Shown here piece by piece: positions 60,117 through 64,000 of a stretch of 64,000 nt of DNA. How positions within the stretch are numbered: position 1 is the stretch's first letter; each line of letters opens with the position of its first letter. This DNA comes from JAEMQF01 sp963775015 (GTDB lineage: Bacteria > Pseudomonadota > Gammaproteobacteria > Burkholderiales > Burkholderiaceae_C): positions 1 to 64,000 of the forward strand of contig CAVZHI010000012.1 in NCBI GenBank assembly GCA_963775015.1. The letters are read 5' to 3'. Position numbers and translations under genes: made by a program. The notes under the pieces were generated by a model. The model had not been told where the DNA came from and did not search any database. It saw nothing but the letters and a program-made list of their open reading frames with translations.

Positions 60117-61174
60117 CGTCTGCGCGGATTCGTCGAAGCGGCTGCGCCGCGCTGTTGGGGTGGTGCCTGAGCGCGGCGGTTCACGCCGCGGGCTGGACGG
60201 CGACGCTGCCCAACGGCCAGGCGCTGAACATCGTCGAAGGCGCCACCGCCACGGCGAGCGGCTACTTCCTCGAGCGCCGCTTCGGTGCGGGCATCCGCGA
60301 TCCGCAGTTCGGCAGCGGCGGGCGCACGTTTTTCACCCTGGGCGGCGACAACGGCCCACCGACGGCGCTGCAGGTCGACGCCGCCGGGCGCATTCTGGTG
60401 GCCGGCAGCGCCGAGACCGGCAACAACCGCAACGCCGCCGTCGTGTTGCGCTTCCTCGCCGATGGCCAGGTCGATCCCGCCTGGGGCCAGCAGGGCCGCA
60501 GCCTGATCGGCGCGCCGCTGGGCCATGCCAGCGCGGCCGACACCTTGGCGCTCGCCGACGGGCAGGTGCTGGTGCTCGGCACCATCGACGACGAACAGAA
60601 CGAGTACGCCGCGCTCTGGCGCCTCACGCCAAGCGGACAGCTTGACGCCGGCTTCGGCAATGCCGGCCTGCTGCTTGCCTCCGGGTTGCCGTATTCGCAA
60701 GGCGTGTCGCTGCAGCAAGGCGCCGACGGCACGCTGCGCATCGCGCTGCAAGCCGGGCGCGGCGACAAGATCTGGCTCGAGGTGCACGAGTGGAAAACGG
60801 GCGCGGCGCGCCCGGTGCGCGTGGCGCGCCAGGAGCTTCCCGAAGATTGGGTCGGGCCGCCGGTCTTGACGCAGCGCGGCGAGACATTGATCTGGGTCGA
60901 CTCATCGCAACCGATGACGCCGCCGCTGCAACTCGCGGCCGCTGCGGGCGAGTCGGTGTGGACCCCGGCGAGCAACGCTGCCGGCGCCACCGCGGCGCGT
61001 GGCGAGACCCCTTCAGCCGCGGGTCACGCCGCGGTGAACCCTTTCAACGAACCGGGCGCAACGGGAACGAGCGCGGCGCCGATCACCCTGGACGACATCG
61101 TCTGGCCGGGAATGCTGCTCGCGATCCTGGCGCTTCTGTGCGGCGCGTTCTGGTGGTGGTGGCGGCGCGGTTGA
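60113..61174 (+). CDS. Secreted delta-60-repeat protein with C-terminal membrane anchor
   Basis: 353 residues. Signal peptide (AALLGWCLSAAVHAA), then repeats of the delta-60 kind (DPQFGSGGRTFFTLGG; ALQVDAAGRILVAGS; LRFLADGQVDPAWGQQG; QLDAGFGNAGLLLASG), a Gly/Ala-rich linker, and a C-terminal hydrophobic helix (WPGMLLAILALLCGAFWWWW) ending in RRG. Start GTG 60113 overlaps the dehydrogenase stop. Function unknown. Confidence 0.8.
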   Translation: MTSARIRRSGCAALLGWCLSAAVHAAGWTATLPNGQALNIVEGATATASGYFLERRFGAGIRDPQFGSGGRTFFTLGGDNGPPTALQVDAAGRILVAGSAETGNNRNAAVVLRFLADGQVDPAWGQQGRSLIGAPLGHASAADTLALADGQVLVLGTIDDEQNEYAALWRLTPSGQLDAGFGNAGLLLASGLPYSQGVSLQQGADGTLRIALQAGRGDKIWLEVHEWKTGAARPVRVARQELPEDWVGPPVLTQRGETLIWVDSSQPMTPPLQLAAAAGESVWTPASNAAGATAARGETPSAAGHAAVNPFNEPGATGTSAAPITLDDIVWPGMLLAILALLCGAFWWWWRRG

Positions 61175-61211
61175 GGCCGCGCAAGATACGGATCGCGCGG
61201 TGACCATCGAG

Positions 61212-61285
61212 TGGAGCGGGTGAGGGGAATCGAACCCCTGTATGAAGCTTGGGAAGCTGCCGTTCTACCATTGAACTACACCCGC
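61212..61285 (-). tRNA. tRNA-Gly (anticodon CCC)
   Basis: A complete 74-nt cloverleaf on the minus strand: acceptor GCGGGTG/CACCCGC, D-arm GTTC...GAAC, anticodon loop TTCCCAA, T-arm AGGGG TTCGATT CCCCT, discriminator T and encoded CCA. The anticodon stem GCAGC/GCTTC has one C-U mismatch (28:42). Confidence 0.95.
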
Positions 61286-61309
61286 GCCGCGGCAATCAGT
61301 TTACAGCGC

Positions 61310-62008
61310 ATGACCGACAGCGTCGACACCTTACCCCACCCGCGCCGTGCGCCGATTCGCAGTTTTGTCATGCGCGCCGGCCGCATGGGGCCGGGCCAGG
61401 CGCGTGCGCTGCACGCGCTCGGGCCGCGCTTCATCCTGCCGTACGCGATTCAGCCCTGCGACTTCGACGCGGCTTTCGGCCGCAGCGCGCCGCGAATTCT
61501 CGAGATCGGCTTCGGCATGGGCGACGCGACCGCGGCGATCGCTCAGGCCTTGCCCGATACCGATTTCATCGGCGTCGAAGTCCATCCACCCGGAGTCGGG
61601 GCACTGCTCAAGCGCATGCACGAGCTGGGCCTGACGAACCTGCGAATCGTGCAGCACGACGCCGTCGACGTGCTGCGCCAGATGGTCGCGCCCGAATCGC
61701 TGGCCGGTGTTCACGTGTTTTTCCCCGACCCGTGGCACAAGAAGAAGCACAACAAGCGGCGCCTCATCCAGCCCGAATTCGTCGCCTTGCTCGCGAGCCG
61801 GTTGGCCACGGGAGGACGACTCCACTGCGCGACCGATTGGCAACCCTACGCCGAGCAGATGCTCGACGTGCTCGCGGCGCAGCCACTGCTGCGCAACACG
61901 GCACCGGGCTACGCAGAGCGCCCGAGCTACCGGCCGCTCACCAAGTTCGAGAACCGTGGCCTGAAACTCGGCCACGGCGTGTGGGACCTGGTGTTCGAGA
62001 AGGCGTAG
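61310..62008 (+). CDS. trmB: tRNA (guanine-N7)-methyltransferase
   Basis: Methylates G46 of tRNAs. 232 residues, intact. SAM motif LEIGFGMGDATAAIAQ and the TrmB hallmark VFFPDPWHKKKHNKRRLIQ are clear, with C-terminal YRPLTKFENRGLKLGH. Start ATG 61310, just past the divergently encoded tRNA-Gly. Confidence 0.96.
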   Translation: MTDSVDTLPHPRRAPIRSFVMRAGRMGPGQARALHALGPRFILPYAIQPCDFDAAFGRSAPRILEIGFGMGDATAAIAQALPDTDFIGVEVHPPGVGALLKRMHELGLTNLRIVQHDAVDVLRQMVAPESLAGVHVFFPDPWHKKKHNKRRLIQPEFVALLASRLATGGRLHCATDWQPYAEQMLDVLAAQPLLRNTAPGYAERPSYRPLTKFENRGLKLGHGVWDLVFEKA

Positions 62009-62020
62009 CAACGGAGCGCC

Positions 62021-62841
62021 TCAATCGCTCCAGTCCACGACGCCGGTGTACGCGGTGACCAGAACGACGATGCCAAATCCGATGCGGTACCAGGCGAAGG
62101 GCTTGAAGTCGTGGCTCGAGATGTAGCGCAGCAGCCAGCGCACGCAAACCCACGCTGACAGAAAACTGAACACGAGGCCGACACCGAACAAGGGGATGTC
62201 GGCCACCGACAGCAGCGCGCGCTCCTTGACCAGGCTGTAGGCGCCGGCGCCGATGAGCGTCGGAATCGCGAGGTAGAAACTGAAGTCGGTCGCGCAGCGC
62301 CGCGACAGGCCGAGCAACATGCCGCCGATGATCGTCGCGCCGCTGCGGCTCGTTCCGGGAATCATCGCCAGGCACTGCACGAGGCCGACCTTGAGAGCGT
62401 CCCACGGCGTCATGTCGTCGACCGACTCGACTCGCACTTTGCTCGATCGCCCTTCGGCCCAGAGGATGATGAAGCCGCCGATGATGAACGTGCTCGCCAC
62501 GACGACGGGCGTGAACAGGTGTGCCTTGATCGCCTTGCCGAAGAGCAGGCCGAGCAGCACCGCCGGGACGAAAGCGATCGCCACGTTGAGCGCAAAGCGC
62601 CGCGCTTGGCGTCGTTGCCCAGGCCGAGCAGCGTCGCGCGCAGCTTTTGCCAATAGACGATCATCACGGCGACGATCGCGCCGGTCTGGATCGCGATCTC
62701 GAACACCTTGATCTTGTCGCCGTGAAACCCGAGCAGAGAGGCGGCGAGGATGAGGTGCCCGGTGCTCGAGATCGGCAGGAACTCGGTCAATCCCTCGACG
62801 ATGCCCATCAGCATCGCCTTGACGAACAGGCCGATGTCCAT
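62021..62841 (-). CDS. uppP: Undecaprenyl-diphosphate phosphatase, frameshifted
   Basis: BacA/UppP membrane phosphatase recycling the cell-wall lipid carrier, about 274 residues. MGIVEGLTEFLPISSTGHLI and IPGTSRSGATIIGGMLLG are the two hallmark motifs. One indel near 62605 (a C likely lost) splits the frame. Start ATG 62841 overlaps the RidA-family stop by one base. Convergent with trmB. Confidence 0.93.
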
Positions 62842-63200
62842 CACGACGGCAGCGCGGCCGTCACGACCATCTCCACTTTCCACTGCGGCCGCGCAAGACG
62901 CGCCTGCACCGTCGCGCGCGGCGGCGCGTCGCCGGGCTCGACCCAGTCGTCCCAGACCGAATTCATCGCGTCGAAGTCGGCCATGTCGGCGAGGAAGATC
63001 TCGCAGCGCAGAATGTGCGCGCGGTCCGTCCCCGCCTCGGCGAGCAGCTTGTCGATCGCAGCGAGCACTTGGCCGACCTGGCCGCGAGCGTCTTGCGTGG
63101 CGTCGTCCGCGATCTGGCCCGCAAGGTACACGGTGCCGTTGTGGATCGCCATCTCCGACATTCGGTCGCCGACGTGGTAGCGCCTTACGGCATGGGTCAT
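62841..63200 (-). CDS. RidA/YjgF-family protein
   Basis: 119 residues. Family features: GTVYLAGQIADDATQDARGQVGQ, RCEIFLADMADFDAMNSVW and PPRATVQARLARPQWKVEM, including the Arg that binds carboxylates. RidA proteins deaminate reactive enamines/imines. Between plsY and uppP, overlapping both ends, so likely co-transcribed. Confidence 0.9.
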   Translation of the reverse strand: MTHAVRRYHVGDRMSEMAIHNGTVYLAGQIADDATQDARGQVGQVLAAIDKLLAEAGTDRAHILRCEIFLADMADFDAMNSVWDDWVEPGDAPPRATVQARLARPQWKVEMVVTAALPS

Positions 63201-63889
63201 CGTTTGGTTCCTTTTTTGTGGTCGCCCTTGTGGGCGTGGCGCGCGGTGGGGGCGGATATGGGCTGCGCGGCGGGGACGACCTTGCCCTGCCCGATCTTGC
63301 TCTCCGTGCCTTTGAACAACTTCTGAATGTTGGCGCTGTGGCGCCAGACCAGCAACAGGCCCATCAGCGTGACGGCAAACGCGGTCGCGCCGCCGCCCCA
63401 GATCAGCAGCTGGTAGAACGGCACGAAGACGGCGCAGACGATCGCGGCGAGCGATGAATAGCGAAAGAATCCGGCGATGATGATCCACGTCGCGAGCGTC
63501 GCCACGCCGAGCAAGGGGTTCAGGCCGAAGATCGCGCCTGCGGCGGTGGCCACGCCCTTGCCGCCGCGAAACTTGAAGAACACCGGCCACAGGTGGCCGA
63601 GGAATGCGGCAAGCGCCACCGCGGCGGCAGTGCCCGGGCCGAGACCGAAGCGCTGCCCGTAGAGTTGCACCAGCAAAACCGGTACGTAACCCTTCAGCGC
63701 GTCGAGCAGCAGCGTCAGCAGCGCAGCGCCCTTGTTCCCCGAGCGCAGCACGTTTGTCGCGCCGGGATTGCCCGAGCCGTAGGTGCGTGGGTCGCCGAGT
63801 CCCAACACGCGACTGACGATGATCGCGAACGACAGCGACCCGATCAGATAGGCCGCGAGCGTGGCAAGGGCGGGGTTGAGGTAGGGCAT
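63197..63889 (-). CDS. plsY: Glycerol-3-phosphate acyltransferase
   Basis: Membrane enzyme for the first step of phospholipid synthesis from acyl-phosphate. 230 residues. GSGNPGATNVLRSGNKG, ALKGYVPV and FKFRGGKGVATAAGAI are the three PlsY motifs; several membrane segments. A basic, His/Lys-rich tail (HAHKGDHKKGTKR) extends the usual length. The stop overlaps the RidA-family start (ATGA). Confidence 0.95.
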   Translation of the reverse strand: MPYLNPALATLAAYLIGSLSFAIIVSRVLGLGDPRTYGSGNPGATNVLRSGNKGAALLTLLLDALKGYVPVLLVQLYGQRFGLGPGTAAAVALAAFLGHLWPVFFKFRGGKGVATAAGAIFGLNPLLGVATLATWIIIAGFFRYSSLAAIVCAVFVPFYQLLIWGGGATAFAVTLMGLLLVWRHSANIQKLFKGTESKIGQGKVVPAAQPISAPTARHAHKGDHKKGTKR

Positions 63890-64000
63890 GGGGTTCGGCA
63901 GGCGCGTGCGGGGGTGCCGATGCGCCCGTCTATTCTGCCTTCATCGAAGCGGCGCCGGACGATGCGCGAATCAAATTGCGCAGTTCACAGGTTCTGCGTG

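Noticed and set aside
58463..61174. Apparent 903-residue aldehyde dehydrogenase-delta-60 fusion
   Set aside because: It results from the 28-bp frame-breaking duplication. The dehydrogenase C-terminus is present in the other frame up to 60116, and the second protein starts with its own GTG and signal peptide.
63890..64000. Possible start of another gene at the window end
   Set aside because: Short frames are open on both strands, but no recognisable protein start or motif can be supported in 110 bp.

Overview
The window reads as a high-GC betaproteobacterial chromosome. Burkholderiales is the best guess, and it rests on gene content and order recognised by eye (lpxK - Trm112-like - kdsB - adk, roxA/FKBP/dut/coaBC, alaS, uppP/plsY), not on a database search. 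Lipid A and Kdo genes, BamC, TonB/ExbBD and a TonB-dependent receptor mark it as Gram-negative.

Layout. (1) Positions 1-11450, all on the minus strand, form a defence island read right to left: abiEi-abiEii (type IV toxin-antitoxin), hsdR, hsdM, a DUF1016/YhcG PDDEXK nuclease, hsdS, an uncharacterised 181-residue protein, and a TOTE-type primase-helicase. Several junctions overlap by ATGA or similar, so the genes look like one translationally coupled operon. It begins just past the 3' end of icd. (2) 11.7-20.5 kb is core metabolism and envelope: icd, a DUF192 protein, a PuuD-like membrane protein, xseA, an ExbB/TolQ-ExbD/TolR pair, lpxK, a Trm112-like protein, kdsB, adk and an SDR dehydrogenase. 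(3) 20.6-27.5 kb is an outer-membrane energised uptake locus: TonB receptor, tonB, exbB, two exbD genes and a repeat-rich periplasmic protein, with a REP-like palindrome inside. (4) 28-34.5 kb is a Yej/Opp-like peptide ABC transporter. (5) 34.7-47.5 kb holds parE, an outer-membrane protein, an MFS carrier, dapA, bamC, a metallo-hydrolase, a ribosomal oxygenase, an FKBP isomerase, dut and coaBC. (6) 47.5-54.5 kb is a PhnCDE-type oxyanion transporter divergent from egtD, followed by an antiporter and a YbdK/GCS2 ligase. (7) 54.5-64 kb holds alaS, an aldehyde dehydrogenase, a delta-60-repeat protein, tRNA-Gly(CCC), trmB, uppP, a RidA-family protein and plsY.

Sequence quality matters here. Many genes, including essential ones (alaS, bamC, uppP), are split by single-base indels while the pieces on both sides stay open and conserved. 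The indels are densest in the hsd/TOTE genes. I therefore annotate each as one gene over its full span and treat most breaks as probable sequencing or assembly errors, not as pseudogenes.

The most interesting biology is the defence operon. In it a DUF1016 nuclease is wedged by start/stop overlaps between the methylase and specificity genes of a type I system, with a toxin-antitoxin pair upstream and a coupled unknown protein plus TOTE primase-helicase downstream.
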